A stretch of 5,079 nt of DNA from Halodesulfurarchaeum sp. (GCA_018334775.1 JAGXLJ010000105.1:1-5079); one strand, 5' to 3'. Shown: positions 1 to 5,079, numbered from the stretch's first letter. The notes: generated by a model from the letters alone, not told the origin. Numbers and translations: made by a program.

Positions 1-105
1 GGGGACGCCCAAACGAAGATCGAACACGCGGACGGCGAAGTCCTCAATCTCGAACAGGCACTCGAACAACATTCAGACGGGTCGGAGATGCGGGTGATCG
101 GATGA
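1..105 (+). CDS. rpl18e: 50S ribosomal protein L18e (eL18), 3' end only
   Basis: Only the last 34 codons and the TGA stop (103-105) are inside the window; the gene enters from the left edge in frame 1. The visible tail has the pattern GE-V-x-LEQALEQ-x4-G followed by RVIG, which matches the C-terminus of archaeal L18e, a large-subunit protein of the uL15/eL18 fold found in archaea and eukaryotes but not bacteria. Its position directly before rpl13 and rps9 is the conserved archaeal gene order and supports the call independently. The stop codon overlaps the rpl13 start codon as ATGA. Where the family usually has Asn-Pro in this tail, this protein has His-Ser, a mild deviation. The identification rests on a short fragment plus context. 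Confidence 0.85.
   Translation, partial: GDAQTKIEHADGEVLNLEQALEQHSDGSEMRVIG
93..99 (+). promoter_or_regulatory. Shine-Dalgarno-like site for rpl13 (GGTGATC)
   Basis: GGTGATC lies inside the rpl18e tail, ending two bases before the rpl13 ATG. It is complementary to the conserved 3' end of archaeal 16S rRNA (extended anti-SD, mRNA sense AGGAGGTGATCC). In that register the core GGAGG position would end about 7 bases before the ATG, which is normal spacing. The core itself is incomplete (only the final GG), so pairing is through the extension. Function is inferred. Confidence 0.45.
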
Positions 106-539
106 GTCTCGCACAATTCGACGCCGATCTCGTCGTCGACGCCCGTGACTGTGTCATGGGCCGCGTGGCGACGCAGGTGGCCGAAAGCGCCCTCGATGGC
201 GACCGCGTGGCGGTCGTCAACGCGGAGGACGCAGTCATCACCGGTCGACGCGAAGACATCCTCTCGAAGTACGAGGATCGTGCGGAACTGGGATCCGACA
301 AAGGCCCCGCCTATCCACGGCGCCCGGATCGGATGTTCAAGCGAACAGTCCGTGGCATGATTCCGTACAAGAAAGAACGGGGCCGTGAGGCGCTGTCCAA
401 GGTCCGCATCTACGTGGGCAACCCCCACCAAAAGGACGCGAGCGTCCTCGACGGGACCTCGATCGACCGGCTCTCGACCACCCGATTTGTCACCCTCGGA
501 TCGGTGGCAGCACACCTCGGAGCGAACGTCACATGGTAA
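102..539 (+). CDS. rpl13: 50S ribosomal protein L13 (uL13)
   Basis: A 145-residue protein, the usual length for archaeal L13 (bacterial and archaeal forms are about 140-155 residues). It is a structural protein of the large ribosomal subunit. Recognisable stretches are the N-terminal [17 protein letters not shown] segment (residues 11-27), [12 protein letters not shown] (38-49), the basic block around [13 protein letters not shown] (79-91), and IYVGNPHQ (103-110), followed by a C-terminus ending LGANVTW. The start at 102 is chosen because it gives the full N-terminus, forms an ATGA overlap with the rpl18e stop, and sits behind a GGTGATC site. The stop TAA at 537-539 overlaps the first seven bases of rps9, implying coupled translation. 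Nothing is missing or truncated. The acidic bias outside the RNA-binding block fits a high-salt cytoplasm. Confidence 0.97.
   Translation: MSLAQFDADLVVDARDCVMGRVATQVAESALDGDRVAVVNAEDAVITGRREDILSKYEDRAELGSDKGPAYPRRPDRMFKRTVRGMIPYKKERGREALSKVRIYVGNPHQKDASVLDGTSIDRLSTTRFVTLGSVAAHLGANVTW
519..522 (+). promoter_or_regulatory. Possible ribosome binding site for rps9 (GGAG)
   Basis: GGAG occurs within the 3' end of rpl13 with 10 bases between it and the rps9 ATG at 533. Spacing is slightly long and the match is only four bases, so it may be coincidental in GC-rich coding DNA. The 7-base overlap with rpl13 could make reinitiation the main route of translation. Confidence 0.25.
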
Positions 540-931
540 CAAACACGAGCGGTAAGAAGAAAACGGCCATCGCCCGGGCAACCGTGAGCGATGGGGAGGG
601 TCGTGTGCGAATCAACTCGACACCGATCGAACTCGTCGAACCCGAGATGTCGCGGCTCAAAATGCTTGAGCCGTTCCGCATCGCGGACGAGGAGCTTCGG
701 GAGGAGGTCGACATCGACGTCACCGTCGAGGGAGGCGGGTTCTCCGGTCAGGCAGACGCCGTCCGGACGTCCATCTCCCGCGGCCTCGTCGAGTTCTACG
801 GCGACGCCGAGTTACGCGATGCCTTCATGGAATTCGACCGGACGCTGCTGGTCAACGATGTTAGGCAGCCTGAACCCAAGAAGTGGGGCGGCCCGGGGGC
901 ACGGGCCCGCTACCAGAAATCATACCGGTGA
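533..931 (+). CDS. rps9: 30S ribosomal protein S9 (uS9)
   Basis: A 132-residue small-subunit protein, normal for archaeal S9. The N-terminus ([17 protein letters not shown], residues 2-18) carries the family's basic KKKTA-ARA signature and is typical of haloarchaea, which supports the ATG at 533 although it overlaps rpl13 by seven bases. The glycine-rich segment [12 protein letters not shown] (67-78) followed by ISRGL (81-85) is the conserved family core. The C-terminus has [11 protein letters not shown] (109-119), then [10 protein letters not shown] (123-132); the extreme C-terminal arginine tail of S9 is known to reach the P-site tRNA anticodon stem-loop, and the terminal S-x-R is intact here. 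The stop TGA (929-931) lies inside a GGTGATT motif in front of rpoN, so the end of this gene also supplies upstream translation signal for the next. Confidence 0.97.
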   Translation: MVTNTSGKKKTAIARATVSDGEGRVRINSTPIELVEPEMSRLKMLEPFRIADEELREEVDIDVTVEGGGFSGQADAVRTSISRGLVEFYGDAELRDAFMEFDRTLLVNDVRQPEPKKWGGPGARARYQKSYR

Positions 932-933
932 TT
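927..933 (+). promoter_or_regulatory. Shine-Dalgarno-like site for rpoN (GGTGATT)
   Basis: GGTGATT spans the rps9 stop codon (TGA 929-931) and resembles the extended anti-SD complement GGTGATC used in front of rpl13. Aligned to the 16S rRNA tail, the core position ends about 10 bases before the ATG at 939 and 13 before the alternative ATG at 942, so it favours the upstream start. The function is inferred. Confidence 0.35.
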
Positions 934-938
934 CATCA

Positions 939-1139
939 ATGATGGTCCCAGTCCGCTGTTTCTCGTGCGGCAACACGGTGGGCGAGTACTGGGAGGAGTA
1001 CGAGGCCCGTGCGTCTACGTTGGAAGGCGACGAGGACCCCGAGAAGGTACTTGATGAGTTGGGCGTCGAACGACACTGCTGTCGGCGGATGCTCGTCTCA
1101 CACGAGGATCTGGTCGACGTCGTGTCTCCCTACCAGTAA
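939..1139 (+). CDS. rpoN: DNA-directed RNA polymerase subunit N (Rpo10 / Rpb10)
   Basis: A 66-residue protein, the usual size for the archaeal/eukaryotic Rpb10 family. It is a small zinc-binding subunit that, with Rpo3, Rpo11 and Rpo12, forms the assembly platform of RNA polymerase. The diagnostic atypical zinc motif is complete: CFSCG (Cys7, Cys10) and the adjacent pair in RHCCRRM (Cys47, Cys48). The segment [20 protein letters not shown] (33-52) is highly conserved. Two in-frame ATG codons occur back to back at 939 and 942; I take 939, which lies 7 bases after the rps9 stop and is closer to the GGTGATT motif. The open frame extends much further upstream, but that part is the out-of-frame shadow of rps9. 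Not to be confused with bacterial rpoN (sigma-54), which is unrelated. Confidence 0.96.
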   Translation: MMVPVRCFSCGNTVGEYWEEYEARASTLEGDEDPEKVLDELGVERHCCRRMLVSHEDLVDVVSPYQ

Positions 1140-1140
1140 C

Positions 1141-1323
1141 ATGTCCACACAACAACACTACAACCGATACGAGAAAGCCCGGATCCTCGGCGCTCGAGCG
1201 TTGCAGATCTCGTATGGAGCTCCGGTCCTGATCGATACCGATCAGACCGAGCCCATCCTCATCGCAGCCGAGGAGTACGACGCGTCGGTCCTGCCGTTTA
1301 CGGTCCGGCGGGATAACACATGA
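1141..1323 (+). CDS. rpoK: DNA-directed RNA polymerase subunit K (Rpo6 / Rpb6, omega homologue)
   Basis: A 60-residue protein corresponding to the C-terminal core of eukaryotic Rpb6 and to bacterial omega; it latches onto the largest subunit and aids polymerase assembly. The core signature [20 protein letters not shown] (residues 10-29) is nearly universal in archaeal RpoK, and the protein ends with LPFTVRRD (51-58), also typical. The start ATG at 1141 is one base after the rpoN stop and gives a standard length; the open frame runs further upstream but only as an out-of-frame reading of rpoN. I see no good Shine-Dalgarno match in front of it, so translation is probably by coupling to rpoN. 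Its own stop overlaps the eno start as ATGA. Two polymerase subunits in tandem here is the standard archaeal arrangement. Confidence 0.96.
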   Translation: MSTQQHYNRYEKARILGARALQISYGAPVLIDTDQTEPILIAAEEYDASVLPFTVRRDNT

Positions 1324-2519
1324 CGCTCGTCGAGACCGTTCGCCTGCGGCCCATCCTGGACTCCCGCGGGAACAAAACGGTCGAGGCCGACGTTCGGACC
1401 ACCTCGGGTGGATTCGGACGGGCCGCTGCACCGAGCGGCGCGTCAACCGGGGAACACGAAGCAGTCGAACGACCAGTCGAGGAGGCGATCGCTGCGGCCA
1501 GGGAACAAGCGATCCCCCGACTCGAAGGCAACGTCTACGCCGGCGACCAGCGAGAAGTCGACCAAGTCCTTCACGCGGCCGACGGGACCGACGACTTCTC
1601 CGAAATCGGTGCCAACAGCGCTGTCGCGATCAGTATGGCGTCCGCAAAGGCCGCAGCCGACGTGCTCGGTGCACCACTGTACCAGCATCTCGGCGGCGCG
1701 TTCCGCGGGCGCTCGTCCCCGATCCCGCTCGGAAACGTCATCGGTGGCGGTGAACACGCTGCCGAAGCGACTGCCATTCAAGAGTTCCTTTCGGCCCCAA
1801 TCGGGGCCCCAAGCGTCAGGAAAGCTGTTTTCGCGAATGCTACGGTCCACCAGACGGTCGGCGAACTCCTCACCGAACGCGGCTACGCCCCGGCAAAGGG
1901 CGACGAAGGAGCCTGGGCCCCCGCGATTAGCGAAGACGAGGCCTTCGAAGTCATGGCCGAAGCGACCGACCAAGTCGCCTCGGCGGTTGGCTTCGAAATT
2001 GGTTTCGGACTCGATATCGCGGCGGCTGAACTCTTCGAGGACGGCGCCTATCACTACGGCGAGGAGACCAAATCCACCGCCGAACAGATCGAGTACGTCG
2101 CCGACATGGTCGAGACCTACGATCTGGTTTACGTCGAGGATCCACTGGACGAGAACGACTTCGACGGCTTCGCCGAACTCACACGACTGGTCGGCAGTCA
2201 GACGTTGATCTGTGGCGACGACCTGTTCGTGACCAACACCGACCGCATCGCGGACGGCATCGAGCTGGATGCGGCCAATAGCGTCCTGATCAAACCGAAT
2301 CAGATCGGGACACTCAGCGACACGGTCGATGCAATCGAACGTGCCCAGCGAGCCGGGTACGACCCCGTGGTTTCCCATCGGTCGGGCGAAACTGAGGACA
2401 CCACCATCGCACACCTCGCCGTCGCAACCGACGCCCCGTTCATCAAGACCGGGACCGTCGGCGGCGAGCGAACCGCAAAACTCAACGAACTCATCCGAAT
2501 CGGCGACGGTACATCATGA
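1320..2519 (+). CDS. eno: Enolase (phosphopyruvate hydratase)
   Basis: A 399-residue cytosolic enzyme that interconverts 2-phosphoglycerate and phosphoenolpyruvate in glycolysis/gluconeogenesis. An N-terminal domain (about 1-130) with [12 protein letters not shown] (14-25) and SGASTGEHE (39-47) is followed by the TIM-barrel domain. By alignment of motifs to yeast enolase, all key residues appear present: His146, Glu155 (QEF), Glu196 (GDEG), the three Mg ligands Asp232 (GLDIAA), Glu273 (VEDPL) and Asp300 (GDDLFVTN), the catalytic Lys325 (IKPNQIGTL), His353 (SHRSGET) and Lys376 (IKTG). It is about 30 residues shorter than typical bacterial enolases, in line with haloarchaeal forms. It is the only metabolic gene among the ribosomal and polymerase genes and overlaps both neighbours by ATGA. 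Nothing suggests inactivation. Confidence 0.97.
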   Translation: MTLVETVRLRPILDSRGNKTVEADVRTTSGGFGRAAAPSGASTGEHEAVERPVEEAIAAAREQAIPRLEGNVYAGDQREVDQVLHAADGTDDFSEIGANSAVAISMASAKAAADVLGAPLYQHLGGAFRGRSSPIPLGNVIGGGEHAAEATAIQEFLSAPIGAPSVRKAVFANATVHQTVGELLTERGYAPAKGDEGAWAPAISEDEAFEVMAEATDQVASAVGFEIGFGLDIAAAELFEDGAYHYGEETKSTAEQIEYVADMVETYDLVYVEDPLDENDFDGFAELTRLVGSQTLICGDDLFVTNTDRIADGIELDAANSVLIKPNQIGTLSDTVDAIERAQRAGYDPVVSHRSGETEDTTIAHLAVATDAPFIKTGTVGGERTAKLNELIRIGDGTS

Positions 2520-3217
2520 GCGAACGCGAGACATCAGACGAGACGACCCTCGAGGCCCCCGACCAGTCCACGGACGACACGGGCGAGGCCGACGAGGCTG
2601 AGGCACAGACCGAGGACGTCACCGCAGAGACGGACCCGGACCTGCTGATTCCCGTCGAGGAATACCTCGGCGCCGGTGTCCACATCGGCACCCAGCAGAA
2701 GACCAAAGACATGGAGCGGTTCATTCACCGTGTCAGGACTGACGGCCTGTACGTCCTGGACGTGAGCAAAACGGACGAGCGCATCCGGACCGCTGCTGAC
2801 TTCCTCGAAAATTACGATCCCGAGCAGATCCTCGTGACCTCCTCGCGACAATACGGCCGCTTCCCGGCCGAGAAGTTCGCGGAGGCAGTCGGGGCACGAG
2901 CCCGAACGGGTCGATTCATCCCGGGGACGCTGACGAATCCCCAGTACGACGGCTACATCGAACCGGACGTCGTGGTCGTGACGGACCCCATCGGCGATGC
3001 CCAGGCGGTCAAGGAGGCTATCACCGTGGGCATCCCCGTCATCGCAATGTGTGACTCGAACAACGCCACGAGCAACGTGGATCTGGTCATCCCGACCAAC
3101 AACAAGGGACGTCGGGCCCTGTCAGTCGTGTACTGGCTGCTCGGCAACGAAGTCCTCGACCGTCGCGGTGCCGAACCCGCGTACGGACTCGAAGACTTCG
3201 AAGAAAGCGAGATCTAG
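2516..3217 (+). CDS. rps2: 30S ribosomal protein S2 (uS2) with acidic haloarchaeal N-terminal tail
   Basis: A 233-residue small-subunit protein. Residues from about 43 onward form the archaeal S2 core: [20 protein letters not shown] (45-64), [18 protein letters not shown] (69-86), [14 protein letters not shown] (109-122), FIPGTLTNP (134-142), [10 protein letters not shown] (149-158) and the conserved [20 protein letters not shown] (179-198), ending with the helix [14 protein letters not shown]. Residues 1-40 are an extension with 16 Asp/Glu and a single basic residue (Arg4), probably disordered and typical of halophile S2. The start at 2516 is supported by the ATGA overlap with eno; no other ATG occurs before Met66, inside the core. 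It is the last gene of the run of overlapping genes and ends with TAG, followed by a 45-base gap and a T-run. Confidence 0.97.
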   Translation: MSERETSDETTLEAPDQSTDDTGEADEAEAQTEDVTAETDPDLLIPVEEYLGAGVHIGTQQKTKDMERFIHRVRTDGLYVLDVSKTDERIRTAADFLENYDPEQILVTSSRQYGRFPAEKFAEAVGARARTGRFIPGTLTNPQYDGYIEPDVVVVTDPIGDAQAVKEAITVGIPVIAMCDSNNATSNVDLVIPTNNKGRRALSVVYWLLGNEVLDRRGAEPAYGLEDFEESEI

Positions 3218-3218
3218 G

Positions 3219-3238
3219 CGCTGGACTCAAGCGTTTTT
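3219..3238 (+). terminator. Possible terminator after rps2 (short stem-loop plus T5)
   Basis: Two bases after the rps2 stop, CGCT (3219-3222) can pair with AGCG (3230-3233) around a 7-base loop, and the second arm is followed immediately by five T's (3234-3238). The stem is only 4 bp, so the hairpin is weak; archaeal termination depends mainly on the U-tract, for which five is short but usable. The position at the end of the translation operon makes it plausible. Partial read-through into mvk is quite possible. Confidence 0.35.
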
Positions 3239-3239
3239 A
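3234..3239 (+). promoter_or_regulatory. Candidate TATA box for mvk-ipk, leaderless start
   Basis: TTTTTA is the only clearly AT-rich hexamer in the 45-base gap between rps2 and mvk. Its centre lies about 26-27 bases before the mvk ATG at 3263, the usual haloarchaeal distance from TATA box to transcription start, so transcription would begin at or next to the ATG and give a leaderless mRNA. Consistent with this, no Shine-Dalgarno motif is seen directly ahead of mvk. The upstream BRE match (around CTCAAGCG) is poor. The same T's may act as a terminator for rps2. Confidence 0.5.
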
Positions 3240-3262
3240 GCCTGCGGCACCAGCAGAGTGAT

Positions 3263-4249
3263 ATGGCAACTTCGAATGCCCCGGGCAAAGTCTATCTTTT
3301 CGGGGAACACGCTGTCGTCTACGGCGAGCCGGCTGTTCCATGCGCGATCGAACGACGGGCGACAGTTACCGTCGAAACGCGGGAGGACAGTAGACTCCGT
3401 GTGAGCGCTCAGGACCTCAGTCTCGACGGATTCACGGTCGAATACGACGGCACGACGGCGGGGCAGCCCGAAGTAGACGTGACAGAAGAGCTGGTCGAAG
3501 CCGCAATGGGGTATGTGGACGGAGCGATCGAACAAGCCAGGGATGCGGCCGATGAGCCGACAGCCGGCTTTGACGTAACCGTCGAGAGTTCGATCCCGTT
3601 GGGAGCTGGACTTGGTTCATCAGCAGCGGTCGTCGTGGCGACCATCGATGCGGCAGCGCGAGCGCTCGGCGTGACACTCGACCGAGAGGAACTCGCAGAC
3701 CGAGCCTACCAGGTCGAATACGAGGTCCAAGCGGGGCAAGCGTCCCGAGCCGACACGTTCTGTTCGACAATGGGCGGAGCCGTCCGCGTCGAGGACGACG
3801 ACTGCCAAACACTTTCAAGTCCGGACCTCCCATTCATCATCGGCTACGACGGTGGGGCAGGGGACACTGGCGCCCTCGTCTCGGGCGTTCGAGCCCTCAA
3901 ATCGGAGTACGACTTCGCCGCCGATACGGTCGAATCGATCGGTGACCTTGTCGAACAGGGGCTGGAGACCCTCGAGGATGGGGACATCGAAGAACTGGGG
4001 CGGCTCATGGATTTCAATCACGGGTTACTCGCGGCTCTCGGGGTCTCATCCCGGTCGCTCGATTCGATGGTATGGGCCGCCAGAGAGGCAGGCGCTACCG
4101 GCGCAAAACTGACTGGAGCTGGGGGCGGCGGCTGTATCGTCGCCCTCGACGAAACGGACGCCACCGAAACAGCACTCAACTACTCACCGGCATGTGAGGA
4201 GTCGTTTCGGGCCAGACTCGACACTGACGGGGTGCGCCGGGAGGAATGA
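3263..4249 (+). CDS. mvk: Mevalonate kinase (GHMP kinase family)
   Basis: A 328-residue cytosolic kinase that phosphorylates mevalonate with ATP to 5-phosphomevalonate, early in isoprenoid synthesis. All three GHMP motifs are present: APGKVYLFGEHAVVYG (residues 6-21; Lys9, Glu15), the phosphate-binding loop IPLGAGLGSSAA (111-122; Ser119), and the C-terminal GAKLTGAGGGGC (280-291). The mevalonate-kinase-specific middle segment runs EYEVQAGQASRADTFCST (152-169); by position Glu152 is the likely Mg ligand and Asp164 the likely catalytic base. This segment lacks the usual Pro-Ser-Gly-x-Asp wording. The first ATG of the frame is used; it aligns directly with the family N-terminus and fits the upstream TATA box. 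The stop overlaps the ipk start as ATGA, and pairing with ipk strongly supports mevalonate kinase over other GHMP kinases such as homoserine or galactose kinase. Confidence 0.93.
   Translation: MATSNAPGKVYLFGEHAVVYGEPAVPCAIERRATVTVETREDSRLRVSAQDLSLDGFTVEYDGTTAGQPEVDVTEELVEAAMGYVDGAIEQARDAADEPTAGFDVTVESSIPLGAGLGSSAAVVVATIDAAARALGVTLDREELADRAYQVEYEVQAGQASRADTFCSTMGGAVRVEDDDCQTLSSPDLPFIIGYDGGAGDTGALVSGVRALKSEYDFAADTVESIGDLVEQGLETLEDGDIEELGRLMDFNHGLLAALGVSSRSLDSMVWAAREAGATGAKLTGAGGGGCIVALDETDATETALNYSPACEESFRARLDTDGVRREE
4239..4245 (+). promoter_or_regulatory. GGGAGGA sequence abutting the ipk start
   Basis: GGGAGGA contains a full GGAGG core (4240-4244) but only one base separates the core from the ATG at 4246, far closer than usual. 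It may help retain the ribosome terminating at the mvk stop (TGA 4247-4249) or may simply encode the Arg-Glu-Glu tail of mvk. It is too far (61 bases) from the alternative GTG at 4306 to serve that codon. Confidence 0.3.
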
Positions 4250-5043
4250 CGACCGCAGAATCAACAGCCGAGGCCGCTGAGTCAGGGGCAAAAACACCGT
4301 CGGTCGTGCTCAAACTCGGTGGGAGTGTTATCACGGACAAGGAAAAGCCAGAAACTGTCGACACGGACCGCCTGGTCGAAGCGGCAGCGGCCATTCGCGA
4401 CGCGACCGTCTCGAATCTCGTAATCGTCCACGGTGGCGGATCGTTCGGACATCCCGCGGCCAAAGGCGCAGACGTCGCCATCGAGACGGGAACCAGGGAC
4501 ACCGAAGCGATTCGAGAGATACACGCGGCGATGGGTCGATTGAACGGAGCCGTCCTCGATGCGTTGGCGGCTGAAGAAATCCCAGCCGTCCCCGTTCGGC
4601 CGTTTTCAGCCGGGTCTCGAAATCGAAACGGCGATATCGTGCTCCCAACCGCACACCTCGAAACAATGCTGGAAGAGGGGTTTGTTCCGGTACTCCACGG
4701 GGACGTGATCGTGACAGCGGAGTCGGGAGCAACCATCGTCAGCGGAGACGAATTAGTGGTGAGTGTCGCCGAAGATCTGGAGGTAGATGCAGTCGGGCTC
4801 TGTACGACCGTCCCCGGAGTTCTCGACGAGAACGAGACCGTAATTCCGGAAATCCACGAGTTCGAGGCCGTCAGAGAGGTGCTCGGCGGGAGTTCGGCCA
4901 CCGACGTGACCGGGGGCATGGCCGGAAAGGTTCGTTCGTTACTCGAATTAGATACCGGCGCGCAGATTTTCGACCTGGCGGGATTAGAAGACTTTCTCGC
5001 AGGAGCGACAGCGGGGACTCGAATCGACAGTCAGGAGGAGTGA
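4246..5043 (+). CDS. ipk: Isopentenyl phosphate kinase (amino acid kinase family)
   Basis: A 265-residue kinase predicted to phosphorylate isopentenyl phosphate with ATP to isopentenyl diphosphate, the last kinase step of the archaeal mevalonate route. The amino-acid-kinase fold is shown by VVLKLGGSVITDKEKP (20-35; Lys23 and Lys32), the glycine loop HGGGSFGHPAAKG (62-74), FVPVLHGDV (146-154), and DVTGGMAGK (220-228). His69 in GGGSFGHP corresponds to the substrate-binding histidine (His60 of the Methanothermobacter enzyme) that separates this family from acetylglutamate, glutamate and UMP kinases. The first 18 residues are an Ala/Glu/Thr-rich extension absent from compact family members, which begin near VVLKLGG; a GTG at 4306 would give that shorter form, but the ATGA overlap with mvk favours 4246. 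No membrane segment or signal peptide is visible. The order mvk-ipk supports the isoprenoid role. Confidence 0.93.
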   Translation: MTTAESTAEAAESGAKTPSVVLKLGGSVITDKEKPETVDTDRLVEAAAAIRDATVSNLVIVHGGGSFGHPAAKGADVAIETGTRDTEAIREIHAAMGRLNGAVLDALAAEEIPAVPVRPFSAGSRNRNGDIVLPTAHLETMLEEGFVPVLHGDVIVTAESGATIVSGDELVVSVAEDLEVDAVGLCTTVPGVLDENETVIPEIHEFEAVREVLGGSSATDVTGGMAGKVRSLLELDTGAQIFDLAGLEDFLAGATAGTRIDSQEE

Positions 5044-5070
5044 CAGGCAGTTGGCGGCACAATCAGGTGC

Positions 5071-5076
5071 TTTATA
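5071..5076 (+). promoter_or_regulatory. Candidate TATA box for a gene beyond the right edge
   Basis: TTTATA matches the haloarchaeal TATA-box core well and lies in the 36 non-coding bases after the ipk stop (5044-5079), the only AT-rich point there. Transcription would start about 26 bases further on, outside the window, so the target gene is unseen. It suggests that the next + strand gene has its own promoter rather than depending only on mvk-ipk read-through. The BRE region upstream is not a clear match. Confidence 0.45.
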
Positions 5077-5079
5077 GGA

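Noticed and set aside
591..938. Upstream extension of the rpoN reading frame across rps9.
   Set aside because: The added 116 residues are an Arg/Ser-rich out-of-frame reading of rps9; family length and the zinc motif fix the true start at 939 (or 942).
1009..1140. Upstream extension of the rpoK reading frame across rpoN.
   Set aside because: Out-of-frame reading of rpoN. The 60-residue form from 1141 matches the complete RpoK family length.
1297..1300. TTTA before eno as an internal promoter.
   Set aside because: It lies inside rpoK, only about 21 bases from the eno ATG and flanked by GC-rich sequence; too short and too close for a convincing TATA box, and the ATGA overlap indicates co-transcription.
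1408..2208. Plus-strand open frame of 266 codons overlapping eno in another frame.
   Set aside because: Arg/Ser/Pro-rich composition typical of a shifted reading of acidic haloarchaeal codons; no recognisable domain.
1443..2414. Long minus-strand open frame (323 codons) opposite eno.
   Set aside because: It mirrors a fully convincing enolase; long antisense open frames are expected in GC-rich haloarchaeal genes because of codon bias. The translation matches no family I recognise and no promoter or start context is evident.
3242..3256. CTGC...GCAG inverted repeat between the T-run and mvk.
   Set aside because: Only 4 bp with a 7-base loop and no associated T-tract; consistent with chance and too weak to call an operator or structured leader.
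4176..4919. Minus-strand open frame of 247 codons opposite the mvk/ipk junction and ipk.
   Set aside because: Its product is a Ser/Thr/Pro-rich low-complexity shadow of ipk codons and crosses a well supported gene junction on the other strand.

Overview
The window comes from a halophilic archaeon (class Halobacteria). The predicted proteins are strongly acidic, DNA is GC-rich with G/C-heavy third codon positions, and several proteins are recognisably archaeal or haloarchaeal: RNA polymerase subunits Rpb10 and Rpb6 as tiny stand-alone genes, ribosomal protein eL18, an S2 protein with a long acidic N-terminal tail, and a GHMP-type mevalonate kinase paired with isopentenyl phosphate kinase. Genus cannot be fixed from the sequence alone.

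Layout: everything lies on the + strand and about 98% of the window is coding. Positions 1-3217 are the distal part of the conserved archaeal ribosomal protein / RNA polymerase / enolase operon: the 3' end of rpl18e, then rpl13, rps9, rpoN, rpoK, eno and rps2. Genes overlap by 4 or 7 bases or are separated by 1-7 bases, so they are almost certainly co-transcribed and probably translationally coupled. A 45-base gap (3218-3262) follows rps2. It holds a small stem-loop ending in five T's, and the same T-run also reads as a TATA box placed for a leaderless mvk transcript. Positions 3263-5043 hold mvk and ipk, joined by an ATGA overlap. The last 36 bases are non-coding and contain TTTATA at 5071-5076, a likely promoter for a gene beyond the window.

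How the genes work together: the first block supplies large- and small-subunit ribosomal proteins (eL18, uL13, uS9, uS2) and two small RNA polymerase subunits (Rpo10, Rpo6), with the glycolytic enzyme enolase embedded among them. The second block supplies two kinases of the archaeal mevalonate route to isopentenyl diphosphate, the precursor of ether lipids, carotenoids and quinones: mevalonate kinase near the start and isopentenyl phosphate kinase at the end. The intermediate decarboxylation step is not encoded here.

I see no mobile element, CRISPR array, tRNA/rRNA, frameshift or sign of horizontal transfer, and no convincing undescribed system. This is a conserved core-genome region; the findings below are fine-scale observations with modest interest scores.
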